DNA of 64,000 nucleotides from Platycnemis pennipes (GCA_933228895.1 OW121846.1:108083054-108147053); one strand, 5' to 3'. Positions 10,634-21,270 are shown, counted from the first letter of the stretch. Translations and numbers: made by a program. The notes: a model not told the origin generated them from the sequence alone.

Positions 10634-11485
10634 TCTTCCTAAATGTGCAACCCCCTAGACTGATCTTAACTGACTGACCCCCTAGACATCTTCCTATATG
10701 TGCAACCCCCTAGACTGATCTTAACTTACTGACCCCATAGACATATCTTCCTAAATGTGCAACCCCCTAGACTGATCTTAACTGACTGACCCCATAGACA
10801 TCTTCCTAAATGTGCAACCCCCTAGACTGATCTTAACTGACTGACCCCCTAGACATCTTCCTATATGTGCAACCCCCTAGACTGATCTTAACTGACTGAC
10901 CCCATAGACATCTTCCTAAATGTGCAACCCCCTAGACTGATCTTAACTGACTGACCCCCTAGACATCTTCCTAAATGTGCAACCCCCTAGACTGATCTTA
11001 ACTGACTGACCCCCTAGACATCTTCCTAAATGTGCAACCCGCTAGACTGATCTTAACTGACTGACCCCATAGACATCTTCCTAAATGTGCAACCCCCTAG
11101 ACTGATCTTAACTGACTGACCCCATAGACATCTTCCTAAATGTGCAACCCCTAGACTGATCTTAACTGACTGACCCCCTAGACATCTTCCTAAATGTGCA
11201 ACCCCCTAGACTGATCTTAACTGACTGACCCCCTAGACATCTTCCTATATGTGCAACCCCCTAGACTGATCTTAACTGACTGACCCCCTAGACATCTTCC
11301 TAAATGTGCAACCCCCTAGACTGATCTTAACTGACTGACCCCCTAGACATCTTCCTAAATGTGCAACCCCCTAGACTGATCTTAACTGACTGACCCCCTA
11401 GACATCTTCCTAAATGTGCAACCCCCTAGACTGATCTTAACTGACTGACTCCCGAAACCTGCATCTTCCTAGATGTGCAATCCAC
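10634..11485 (+). repeat. 55-bp tandem repeat, 15 full units plus a degenerate end unit
   Basis: Units start at 10634, 10689, 10746, 10801, 10856, 10911, 10966, 11021, 11076, 11131, 11185, 11240, 11295, 11350, 11405, with a broken unit at 11464. Each has tcttcctaaatgtgcaacc, ccctagactgatcttaactg and actgaccccctagaca. The word accccctagac occurs twice per unit, so the monomer itself arose from two related halves. Most units differ only at two variable sites (taaa/tata and cccct/cccat). Unit 2 has a 2-bp insertion and unit 10 a 1-bp deletion. Confidence 0.97.
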
Positions 11486-13494
11486 TTTTAAGCCATCAGT
11501 CGCGAATGTGCTGCTGGGAATAATGCAGCACCCGAGAAGTGGGAAAGAATAAACCATCTATAAACAACAAGAGCAGGCTCCAAATTTTTATGGATTCAAG
11601 TAAGTGTAGGTGTATACTGTACTTCCCTTACATTGCGAGGGTCCGTATTTTTATTCACAGCAGAAAGTTTTAGTGGAATTTCAACACTTAATTAAATTTT
11701 TTTAGAATAGCACTCGAATTCCACTTCTTCGTCGGTAGGATCGGCAGTCCAACGGTGGAACTCCAGGAGCTTTCCGTTGAGAAAGGACTAATTCCGAATA
11801 CGAGTAATTCCGCTCCTAACTTACTCCACTCCAGAAATCCCAATTGCCCTACGCATCCCTGACAAAGGGTAGGATATTAGTTGATGATCGCCTTCCCTGA
11901 TAACTAAATTTCGAGGCCTTGAACGTGGAACGATGAAGTCGGATAAGTCTAGCAGGTAACATGCAGGACAGCACTCAAAGTCGGGGCTACGAATTTTCCC
12001 TCGGGCATTCTCCCCTTAATAATGAAGATGTAACGACGATACAATGAGAGCTGTGTCCCAGGAATGTGAAGACGGGTCGCAAATTATAATGCATGTGCAT
12101 GTATTCCATTCCCTATCCATTTGATGATGCCGAATTGGTTTGAGACAATTCGTTCCCCGGCAATTCCTTCTCACAAATAGAGTTGTCGCGAGACACAAGA
12201 CTGCCTTTTTGCGAGACGGGACGATACCAACGCGACGAAACTCTCGGATGTCTCGTGGTGGAGAGGATTGTACGAACTAGTGATAAATACGCATCGGCGT
12301 AAATAATCCTTAAAGTAACTCTTCATCATTCATTGGAAAAAGGCAAAGTACATGGTACTAGGTATGCAGAAAAGCGAAGGGATGGACCAATATTATAATA
12401 AAGGGAATTCATGAAGAGGTGGAAGTATTCTGTTTTGGGAAGCTAACCAACAATCAATGGACAAAGAAAGAACTAACTGGTACGCTGGCAGAGGCGAAGG
12501 GGGTATTATACCAAAAAGAGTTTACAACCAGCTGAAAATATTTTTTTCCAATGTAAAGAAACACTTCACTCAAAAAACACATGGATGTAGAAGGGATATG
12601 CTCCTTGCGGACAGCGAGGTATGGAAAATAATAGCCCTCAAAAAGGTAACATTTGAAACGAGGTTATAAAGAAGCATTATACATTATGCTTACAAGGAGA
12701 AGCTAACGAATAGTACTACGTAAGGTGAAATGCATACAAATTTTAATACAAATCTGGAAATATCGGACCTATCTTGAGACTTAAGCAATCATTAATACAG
12801 TCGAAAAAAGAAAATTGACGGCCAATAATGGCAGAGAATGACATCGGATGCATGGACCATGTATCGTAGGAGGCAAAGGGAAAGATCTGAGACAGGATGA
12901 GAAGCTGGCAGAAGAATCGGTAAAATTTGAGTAACCCAATTCATCCACCTTCATCGGAGACGATGACCAGAAGAGCAATTTCTGTGACAAGAGGTACTTT
13001 CCTCCCCCTTTGGTTAACATGTTGATCATTATGTTGATATTTTGTAATTCGTTTCCGGCTAGCTGTCACGCCAGGATTTTTGGCAACGGGTGAATCGTAT
13101 TCGTGATCGCACCGTTCTCAGATTACACGACAAGAATTCATTAAGGGTGCAATAAGTTTAATTATTCCTGAAGTATGAAGTAGTATCTATCGGAATAAGA
13201 AAGTTACTGTTTAAAGGTTAGATAGGCGCTATTCCTTTTCATTTTTCCCAGTTCGTGGTAGTACAAGAGTAAAGTGAAATACTCATTAATGGCATGAGAT
13301 CTAACTGAAAAACGCCATTGGAAATATTTTAATGCATTTTTTAATCCAGTTTTCAAGTTATGTTTTAATGCTTCATTGCTTTATATTTGTCGCAAGAATA
13401 AAATCAAAAGAATCGAACATTTACATAATATGGCATAATCAATTCCGGCTTTACCCAAAACGTGATCAATTGAAGAACATCACCGAACATCAGC
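11486..13494. other. No recognised gene or repeat
   Basis: Contains open frames such as 12457-12669 (plus) and 12781-13029 (minus), neither with motifs or splice-site support. Confidence 0.45.
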
Positions 13495-13504
13495 CTTAGT
13501 CCGT

Positions 13505-13665
13505 CCTTTTGGATACGCTACGTTGACGACACCTTCGTCATCCGGCCACAAGGAGAAGAGAAACTTAAAATATTCAAAGACGAGCTAAACTCCATCCATA
13601 CAATCTACCATGCAGATAGAAGAAAATGGAACCCTGTCTTTTTTGGAAGTCTTGGTGCAGAGAAG
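13505..13665 (+). pseudogene. Penelope-type reverse transcriptase fragment
   Basis: The frame gives WIRYVDDTFVIRPQGEEKLK then IFKDELNSIH; YVDD holds the two catalytic aspartates of the palm domain. Just downstream the reading frame has to shift to continue into MQIEENGTLSFLEVLVQRSA, which is the following conserved strand. The rest of the fingers/palm upstream is missing (5' truncation). The ORF is then cut by the MITE at 13674. Confidence 0.85.
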
Positions 13666-13673
13666 TGCCAACG

Positions 13674-13975
13674 CAGCGGCGTCGGAAGTGAGGGGCAGGG
13701 GGGGGCATTTGGCCCCCCCACAGAATTTGCCCCGGACCCTTGAGAAATGAGTCTTCATTAATAAAAATTAAATTTCACTGATTTATAGCTTGCCTTTTCC
13801 CTTAGGACACATATTCTACCACCTTCATATGCACTTTTAGCGGAATTCTAGTCTCTACCCCCCTCCTATCCGCAACAAAATGCGGGTCCTTTTCATAGGA
13901 TCCGGGCCCTTTTCTTAAGAACCGGGCCCTTTTCAAGGCTGGCCCCTCCCAGCGAAAATAGTTCTGACGCCTCTG
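13674..13975. mobile_element. hAT-type MITE, 302 bp, with perfect 8-bp target duplication
   Basis: Terminal inverted repeats cagcggcgtcggaag and (reverse complement of the right end) cagaggcgtcagaac. It is flanked on both sides by the identical octamer tgccaacg (13666-13673 and 13976-13983). An 8-bp duplication with CAGnGGCGTC ends is typical of hAT elements. No transposase. Near the right end, a roughly 21-bp motif (ggcccttttc with flanking ggatcc / gaacc) is repeated about three times. It interrupts the Penelope ORF. Confidence 0.9.
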
Positions 13976-14035
13976 TGCCAACGGTTCTCTTCGGCACACG
14001 CTGTAACGGAAGAAAACGCAGGTGGCGCACGGTAG

Positions 14036-14248
14036 GTGCACGCAGCCTCCCATCACCATCCCAAACAGAAAGCTGCCTTAATTAAAACGCTGGTGCACAG
14101 GGCCAGAGTTGTTAGTGAAGAATCCACATTACAATCTGAAGTGAATCACAGCAGGCAGCCCACGGAAAAAAGGCTACTCAGAGTCATTTGCCGGGAGGAA
14201 CACCAAAAAAGAAGTCAAGAGTTTCCGACTAAGATCGTCCCAAAGTGA
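14036..14248 (+). pseudogene. Penelope-like element, connector region
   Basis: The frame reads MHAASHHHPKQKAALIKTLV then HRARVVSEESTLQSEVNHSR, a well-conserved stretch between reverse transcriptase and endonuclease in arthropod Penelope-like elements. It ends at a stop; the downstream endonuclease segment continues in another frame. Confidence 0.75.
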
Positions 14249-14511
14249 CGACTCACCATCCCTTACGTGGCATTTCTGAACACATTTCCCGAATACTTTG
14301 GAAAGCAGACATCGAGTCGCAGTTCAGCAAGCTGACCAAAATCAAAGACGTTTTATCATCACGAAAGGACCGGCTGCACCCTTTACTGACGGAGGGAGTT
14401 TACGAGATTCCGTGCACCTGCGGAAGAACATGCATCGGGCAAACAGGGCGTTCAGTGGCATGCAGGCTTAAAGAGCACCAGAGAGCTATCCTAAACGGAG
14501 GGAGTTTATGA
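14245..14511 (+). pseudogene. GIY-YIG endonuclease segment of a Penelope-like element
   Basis: The 88-codon frame has the linker ISRILWKADIESQFSKLTKI, then GVYEIPCTCGRTCIGQTGRS and VACRLKEHQRAI. GVY...CIG is the GIY...YIG signature, with the second motif changed (Y to C), next to a CxC-type zinc-binding pair and the R/KEH motif that form the nuclease core. A tandem duplication then breaks the frame. Not functional as it stands. Confidence 0.88.
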
Positions 14512-14600
14512 GATTCCGTGCTCCTGCGGAAGAACTTACATCGGGCAAAACAGGGCGTTCGGTGGCATGCAGGCTTAAATAGCACCAGAGAGCTATCATT
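14389..14600 (+). repeat. 106-bp tandem duplication inside the GIY-YIG segment
   Basis: 14389-14494 and 14495-14600 are near-identical, both starting acggagggagttta. The second copy keeps tacatcggg (YIG) where the first has tgcatcggg (CIG), but has an extra A in gggcaaaacagg that shifts the frame, and a tag stop replacing aag (aaatagcac). Confidence 0.92.
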
Positions 14601-14954
14601 CACGGGAAATTAAAGGAATCCGCAGTCGCCGAACACGTAGCCTCCGGAGGTCCAGGCGTCAAGAATAGTATTTTATCGGACAAGAAACGGGTAATAGCGA
14701 AAGAACCGCGCTATACCCAAGAATAATACGGGAAGCGGCCGAAATAGAAAAACGGCGGAATAGCTTCAACCGTGACGACGGCATTAAACTCAGCGCCGCG
14801 TGGAAGAGAATTCTTCGTCCGCCACCCGAGGTAAAGCCCTCTATAACACCCAGGGTCCAAGCTGAGTCATCACCTTTTGACGCAACCGGGGATGCGAGAA
14901 ACATTTCCAAATAAGGAGAGCGGGGTATGTCTTCCCAATAAATAGCCAAGATGC

Positions 14955-15090
14955 AATTTCATCTTCGGTAGTTCACCCTGATGATGCGGCTTGCAATGGA
15001 CGACAAAGCTGCAAACGCGGTGGCTACCGAAAGAGATAAATGAAAATTCTCCACGCTGCGAAAACTTACGCTCAACTAATAAGAGTACAT
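14955..15090 (+). repeat. Penelope terminal repeat with hammerhead-like hairpin (degenerate)
   Basis: ttcggtag (14964-14971) pairs with ctaccgaa (15024-15031) around a segment with ctgatgatgcgg (CTGATGA at 14978-14984) and gacgacaaagc. Penelope-like elements carry hammerhead ribozymes with a CUGAUGA...GAAA core in their terminal repeats. The core here is imperfect, so the ribozyme call is tentative. Downstream ttctccacgctgcgaaaac recurs at 35920. Confidence 0.55.
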
Positions 15091-15110
15091 TCAAAGGAAT
15101 TACTTAGGCA

Positions 15111-15588
15111 ATACAAATAGTTTTCAAACTCATTAAAATCGTTTTCAAGTATTATCAAAACGTGGTCCATTAACAACCAGTTTTGGTGCAACACCAGCCG
15201 GCTTGAAGTGAGAAATGTCCTTTCATCCACACCCATCGAATTTCACACCGTCTTTATTATCCCCGGAGCTAACGAATGCTTCAAGACTTTTCCGACGCCA
15301 AGAGTCAATCTATTAGCAGCCTTACGCAGGAAAGTGACTGATTAGAGGGCGTATACGTGCATTCATGACCGAATAGAAGACAAATTGGGAAGGCGGAAGG
15401 AAGGAATAGAGATGAGGAGTAAACCAAACGCAGCGAATGCTACGAAATATTTTTCCACTCAGGAGCTCCATGCCGAGATGAAAAATTTTAGTACACTGAA
15501 TGATCAAATCGATAGATTCGGCTTTAACTGGGTGAAGATTCATGCTGGATGAGAAGACGCAACCAATATAAATGTTCACAGACTATTT
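15111..15588. other. Nothing recognised
   Basis: An 85-codon minus-strand frame at 15322-15579 has no motif. Confidence 0.4.
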
Positions 15589-15660
15589 TGCTGATACAAC
15601 GCGTTTCGACGCTAATGCGTCATTCTCAAGTACAAACGTTTTTCGCACGACACTCGGATA
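15589..15660 (+). repeat. Half-copy of the GTTTCGACGC...GCGTCAT motif
   Basis: gctgatacaacgcgtttcga then cgctaatgcgtcattctcaa contains the short palindrome gacgctaatgcgtc. The layout parallels the palindromic element 180 bp downstream (tggtactac...gtttcaacgccacggcgtcat). Confidence 0.5.
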
Positions 15661-15737
15661 TATATACATATTGAATGTTATTATTCATATTGAATGATTT
15701 TGTTCATATCGTCACCAGCAGCAGCTAAGCGTTTGAT

Positions 15738-15904
15738 ATCCATAATGACAATAACAACTATGTTTCAATGCACAGAGTTTTTACTGGTACTACTAGTTTC
15801 AACGCCACGGCGTCATCATCATCACGCCGTGGCCTTCAAACTAGTAGTATCAGTGAAAACGCTGTAGATTAAAACATAGAGTTTATTGTCATTACTCATA
15901 ATGG
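15738..15904. mobile_element. Palindromic MITE-like element, about 165 bp
   Basis: The two halves are imperfect reverse complements from ccataatgacaataa at the left to ttattgtcattactcataatgg at the right. The centre is tight: tactactagtttcaacg, ccacggcgt | catcatcatc | acgccgtgg, cttcaaactagtagta. No coding capacity. Confidence 0.8.
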
Positions 15905-16469
15905 AATTTCACAACGTTACGCCTGAAAGGATTGAATTCGTTTGCTTCGCAATTTAGCCGGCAAGCGAGAATCAGGGAATCGGTCGTCAAACCCAGCTTA
16001 ATTGGCGGTGGTGAACCGCTTGGTCCAAAAGTACGTATGTCTGTTTCCCTATACAAGGATACATTTTAAAGAGCGAATCGTATCCTAAAGGAAAACAAAT
16101 AAAGCATACCGTTCATGACGCATTTAAACAAAATGAAAAGAGCTCACCAAATTAATGACAGCGGAATATTTTATCAATTCAAATGTTCTTCGCGACATAT
16201 GAAAAAGTTACTCGACAATAATGATGCTTCAACGAATGCTTGAATTGACCAACAATAAAATTAAATGCGAGTTATTCAAATCACTCGGAGTAGATCTGCT
16301 GGCTTCAATCAATGTACTCATGGAACTCGGACCATAATGAACTAAAGATTTAGGGATTTTCTCCAGAAAAAAATATTACAAAACCACAATGCGATACATT
16401 TTAACTCTCAGGGACCTCACGAATATGAATAGACGCGTGAAGAAAAATAATTACCATTCCAGTACTTAC

Positions 16470-16540
16470 CTAGAGCAGACATCGTCCCAGGTATGGCCAT
16501 CCACGTTTATAGATCTAACAGCTTCATCTAACTGGCTGAT
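16470..16540 (-). CDS. Next exon of the same Patched-related gene
   Basis: Seen: a 71-bp minus-strand exon between acceptor ggactaatcattttcag (branch-like ctaat upstream) and donor TCTAG|gtaagtact. It starts in phase 0, exactly as left by the exon at 48192-48438, and gives ISQLDEAVRSINVDGH then TWDDVCS, ending with two bases of a split codon. Family knowledge: in Patched-related proteins the segment after the first extracellular strand is an amphipathic helix followed by a G.[TS][WY].D[LIV]C motif containing a conserved cysteine; GHTWDDVCS fits this. Inference: the two exons are spliced together across about 31.7 kb. The next exon (phase 2) is not recognised between 1 and 16469 and probably lies outside the window. 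The exon is short, so the call rests on phase, splice sites and the motif together. Confidence 0.75.
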
Positions 16541-18780
16541 CTGAAAATGATTAGTCCAAAATTAAAACATTAAAAATGAAACGTGCTTAAATTATAATTC
16601 ATCGGTAGGTATCGGGGATATATGAGCCAATAAGATTTATGACGCTTTGGGGATGCATGTGTAACGATTCTTTACGAGATGCAAGCAATAAAATTGTCAT
16701 TGCATACACAAATATTCCAATCGTGTTATGATTTTGCATTCAACCCCGGAATAATCTCTCTAAAAATGATGTAGGAGAAAACACAGGCTATTTTCAACGT
16801 GTATGAGGCTGTTTGCATCTTATTTGTTTAAAACTCCGCTGAAGAGTTAATGCCTTTTACGTGGGTACAAGAGTTATAAGTGTATCATTGAACAGATTAA
16901 GTTTATACAAATGTGGGCGCAAGTTATTTTTAAATAATTACTACATTACTTACACTTTAGCTCTTTACCATTCAGAAATGAATAAGTTACTTGCACTCAG
17001 GCTCAAAGGAATCCGTGCATCACAAAGAAAATTAATGATACATTTTCCAAAGGCTTCGTTATGTAAATAAAAAATTCTAATGTGACGTAAAACGAAAAAA
17101 AACAAAATATTAATACTTGGAAATAATTTATTTTTTATGTTCAACATATAGTTATACAAACGTATTTAATCCATGCAAAAATAATTAAAATCACCTTGTC
17201 AACGCAAATTGTATTTTCAAGGAAGAGCTTAAAAATCACTTTCCTTTTCTAATCCTCAAGGATGTTTCAATAATAGATTAAATCAATGTTATTTTCCTTG
17301 TAAAAATCTAGTCCCAATATTTGCCGAATCTAACTCCGTATGTTGCACACACAATTCCATCAATCATTATCGTAACGTGGCCATCGTGATTCATCTAAGC
17401 GAAAATTTTCGCTGCGGTGCTGGAATTTATCCAGTCTTCGGCTATACTGGGGAAAATATTTATTGCCGGGTATACCTGAGATTTCAACTCATTTCACCGA
17501 AAACAGTATTTTTTAGAATCCGTTTCAATGACAAACTACTCTGTGCCATAACGTCATTATATCATCGAGAGGGCTGGTTAACTCAGGTCCGCGGCCGGCG
17601 GCACTGCAGATTGGGTAATTAGACGGAACGAATCCAATGAAGTCCGACGACTGCGTAACGGGATCCGTCTCGGAGGGCGTCGAGTGACGAAAGTTGTCAT
17701 AACATATTTTTGAATTTGGCTGTATCTGACACTGGTGCAGGAACGGAATTCTTTTCGAGCTCTTTTCCATATTCCAGCATGAGTTTTTCTCACTACTACT
17801 GCTTATGATCTCATAAAATCAGGTAACAAATAAATGGGTAATCTCGAACAAGTAAAAGAAATAACTCATCCCACCGCAAAGTTTCGATTTACAAACTTGG
17901 CTTTATTTATTAAGCCTAAGATGATTTCAGTATCAGCAACCTTTCATAAATCTTGTCTCTTCCCTCCTACTTTTGCTTTAATCGCAGACACCCAATCCTT
18001 ATACACAGTGCAAATTGCTCTGCTTTCATTGTACAGTGCAATAATTTAACGAGACCGTATATAATTTTGTTGCACTCACTTACTTTATTCAGCATTACCA
18101 AATTTTCCTCCAAATTCACAAACTCCATGATACGATGAATGCCTTGAGGCACTTGAATGTTAAAATAGCATCGTGCCCCTTACTCTCACTAACCGTAACT
18201 GGTGTTCATCACGGGAACTCCGACTCTTTAGTTTTATCCTTATGCAGATGATTATTATTATTTTTTAATTAAAGTCGTAACTGCTGTGAGGTTTACAGTC
18301 ATAATGTAAATATTTTTATTACTGGGCATGGAAACAAAGAGAATTTGTACGAATAAAAGCAAGCCAAAAGGAGAGGAAAAGCAAAATGAAGGGATTTCAA
18401 ATATTGCGCTCCTTGATTTCTACGCGTAGGAACATGCTTCAAAGCCCAATAAGGGAAGATTAGAAGCAAAACTACGAATCGCCAGCACCAGAAAATAGAG
18501 AACTGAACTAAGCGAAGACGGACACAGCATATCTACGTTCAGCATACTAAGGGAAAATGATGTTCGCTTGCTCTTCTTCTTCTGGGCATGGAATGAAAAT
18601 GGGATTTGCCTCACGATGCGTGATGTTAACCTATATTCGCACAGAAATCAAGTAAGGAACAGATTAAACGTATCATGGAAGTGTATAATGAAATTTCCCG
18701 ACAAAACGGATATGAGATGAAATGGATAAGAGCCACCTCTGCTCTGGTTTGGGGCCCTGGAAGATTTCCGACTTGCAGAC
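16541..18780. other. Intronic, nothing recognised
   Basis: AT-rich. Overlapping short frames around 17377-17793 and 17834-18152 have no family motif, and (ATT)n-like sequence lies near 18252. Confidence 0.5.
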
Positions 18781-18816
18781 AGCAGGTTAATTAGTCGCTA
18801 CGATCGAGGGGAGTGG

Positions 18817-19122
18817 ATGGTCGAGAAAGGTCAGCGGATATTCGAGCTGGAGGGGCCTGAGGCGTGCTACTTGAAACATTACTTGAGATTCGATGTGATG
18901 AAAAACATTAAGCCACTCTCCACGTTCTGGGACGAGGCTTTGCAACGAGCAGAAAGTTCGCCACCTCAACCGAACAAGCCGTTGGCAGATCGCTCGACGC
19001 AGAGAGGCATGCCTAATACTCGATTCACAAATGCACTTGAACCCTTGTGTCAACTCGATGGCCTCATGCAATGCACTCCATTTCGACATTTGTTTAGGGC
19101 ATGCATCCAACAGAAACAATAA
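18817..19122 (+). other. Unassigned 101-codon open frame
   Basis: The frame starts MVEKGQRIFELEGPEACYL and ends FRACIQQKQ. The region is GC-richer than its flanks, a cttgcag acceptor-like string lies just upstream near 18778, and an AATAAA lies about 120 bp past the stop (near 19247). No domain was recognised. The opposite strand is also open (18787-19119), which weakens the case. It could be a terminal exon on the plus strand within the intron, or chance. Confidence 0.25.
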
Positions 19123-19479
19123 TTCTTCTCAACCGATCTTGATTTTCCGTACGATAGTTTTTTTATGACTTACTTTACTTAGTATACTTACTCAATGTGA
19201 GATCTTACTCTTGTGAGATCCTCTGCCGAACAGTTATTTGCTTAAATAAAACCTTTGAAATATCATAGGAAAAAATTTGTATTCCAAAATGAGAATCGAA
19301 GTCATAAGGACATGGCTATTACGTGAACGACTTTATCAATACTCTGAGTGTTTGAGTAAATAATCAGAAAATATACAATGAATACGGTACTTATCTCAAT
19401 ATATTTTTATAAATGACGAATAAACTTCAAAATCTGTTTTGAGACTTGGAGGTGGAATGCCGAAAGTACCGTTAAAATG

Positions 19480-19851
19480 GGGATCTGATGGGGATTGATA
19501 GCTGACCATCTAGGGGATCTGTTTGGTGTGGTGGCTAGAGTACTGGCCTCCCATCCCGAGGGCCCGGGTTCGATTCCCGGCAGTGGCGGATTTTTCAGTG
19601 GAAAACCGGTCCCTACTTGAGTGCCTAGTGGAGGGCATTTCAAGTACAGTACTCCGTCCGTCGGATGGGACGTTAAGCCGTGGTCCCCTTGGTGCCTTTC
19701 GTTAAGAGTAGGCTAATGCCGACGCCGGGTTTCCCTCCACCCTTCCTCCGTTCCCTAAAAAGACTCCTACCATTACCCAATTACCCACCTATCCTATATG
19801 GCGCAAATGACCTCAGCTGTCAGTCGCCTCCCCAAAATAACCAACCAACCA
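19480..19851 (+). mobile_element. tRNA-derived SINE, full copy with 12-bp target duplication
   Basis: tRNA-like head: box A in gtggctagagtactgg, box B in gggttcgattcccgg. Body: cggtccctacttgagtgcc, then ggatgggacgttaagccg, cccttggtgcctttcgtta, then ctcctaccattacccaat, ggcgcaaatgacctcagctg and an (AACC)n tail. Flanked by accgttaaaatg at 19468-19479 and 19852-19863, the mark of LINE-assisted retroposition. Before the head are 30-40 extra bases between the left duplication and the usual start. Confidence 0.93.
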
Positions 19852-20149
19852 ACCGTTAAAATGAGGAAGGAGAAAGAATGCAGGAATTGGGAAGAGCCAC
19901 TTGCAGCAATAGTGGGTACTAAGGAGAAACTAAGGACGAACCCGATGATAAAGTGTGTTTTCCAAGGAACAAACTGAAGGATAGACCTTAAGCCAAGGGA
20001 AACCTGAAGAGCAACATCAACGTGCGGATTAGATTATTCCACTGCACCTACAATGGACTCACTTTGCCTTCAACACTATAGCCGTTCAATAAAATACGAC
20101 AAACTCTAAAAAGAAAACCAAATCCATGACGACGAGATAAGAATCCGTT

Positions 20150-20660
20150 GCGGTAGGATCCCTTACAAACCTACAACACTCCACCAGAAAATAACATATC
20201 CTTCAAATACCTGGGAAATAAAATATCTAGTCAAGGGGTTTTGGAAAACGGAAGCAAGGAGTGCGGTGAAAAAGGCTGACTCAGTCTCGGGACGCTGAAA
20301 AATTTAATGGAAAAATTAAAATAAATAGTCTAAATCCATCACGACACATGATGCAGAAACTAGAGCGAAAACAATGTATATTGAAAGACTATTCAGAACT
20401 ATAGAAATACGAACAGGCAAAATGATCACAGGTAACACAATCCTGAACAGAAGAAAAAATAAGTTAAGGTAGCAAACGAGTATAAATGCTGTGACCGGAT
20501 GGACAAGAGAGCGGAGAAGCCAGAGACAACGTTCTCCACGGCAGAAAAGCGATAGGAGCAAAACCATAAGATTGAAATATAGCGAGCAACCCACCTCTTA
20601 TGAGCAGGAATAATCCCAAAGAAGATACATGTTCCCATTTTACCGTAAAGCGTCAATATA
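20150..20660 (+). pseudogene. Decayed LINE ORF2 C-terminal fragment
   Basis: Plus-strand text in broken frames: PPENNISFKYLGNKISSQGV then LENGSKE matches the FKYLG..I...G motif just after the reverse-transcriptase palm. Downstream DRMDKRAEKPETTFSTAEKR fits the (WYGHV.RM) C-terminal region. Multiple stops and shifts. Belongs to a different LINE type from 55001-55560. Confidence 0.5.
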
Positions 20661-21079
20661 TCGGCTGCGCGATTTTATTGCTAATTTCGTTACATACTGC
20701 ACATCGCCTGATAACTCATATCCCTCGATACCGCATATTGTGCGACACTTCGTAATTTCACCAACTTCGGCCCCACAACAACATGTCACTTAAGCATCCA
20801 AACGGATTCGCCGAACGTCGGTTAAAATCTATCGGTGGTCAAGTGAAACAATTGTGTACAACGTCGATTTGAAGTTGCATTTATGGCATTTTCTTTCTCG
20901 ACTGGACTTCTATGGAACTCACACTTACTTCATGTTCACGCAAACAGCATTAATTCTCTCTATGGTTACCTTGTGTGCCTTATCTCCATTTCTCCTTTTG
21001 GAAAAAGTAATTTTTATTTAATAAAATTTCGATTTCGACAGATATCTGTTCCCTTCAAGGATCCTCCTCAGAGCCACCG

Positions 21080-21270
21080 TCAAAATGCCGCTCCTTGACT
21101 CCTTCCCCTCAACTCTCTTCTTTCTCTCACAGCTCCAAGCTCCTCTCCTCTCATTGAGACCAAAGGACCTTCCCGAATCGCCACCCCTCACCCGGCCAGA
21201 ATGCACTGTCTCCCATCCCCTGGGCCCTTGGCCCTGCCCACCCTCAGCCCTGGGCCCTGCCCGCGGCCGC
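21080..21270. other. C-rich stretch with repeated ctgggccct words
   Basis: Strand-asymmetric C-rich sequence with cctgggccc, ttggccctgccca, ccctgggccctgccc and gcggccgc. An 88-codon plus frame crosses it (21085-21351) but its proline/leucine-rich product is compositional. Confidence 0.4.

Larger units (their letters stand above)
13495..15110 (+). mobile_element. 5'-truncated Penelope-like element with nested MITE
   Basis: In order: a reverse-transcriptase palm fragment with RYVDDTFV (13505 on), text continuing ENGTLSFLEVLVQRSAN after a frameshift, an inserted hAT MITE (13674-13975), the HAASHHHPKQKAALIKTLVH and RARVVSEES segment (about 14036-14125), the ISRILWKADIES and KIKDVLSSRKDRLHPLLTEG linker, the GIY-YIG endonuclease segment (duplicated), the REAAEIEKRRNSFNRDDG tail (near 14725-14785), and a terminal-repeat-like hairpin region (14955-15090). 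Penelope-like elements are defined by this reverse transcriptase/GIY-YIG order. Several frameshifts and stops make it inactive. Confidence 0.88.

Noticed and set aside
10634..11485. Regular repeats, considered as a CRISPR array.
   Set aside because: The units are contiguous 55-mers with no unique spacers; this is a minisatellite.
19523..19600. Possible functional tRNA gene (boxes A and B intact).
   Set aside because: The same head recurs with the same downstream body at 38777, 40794 and 63202; it is a SINE head, and no full cloverleaf with an acceptor stem is evident.
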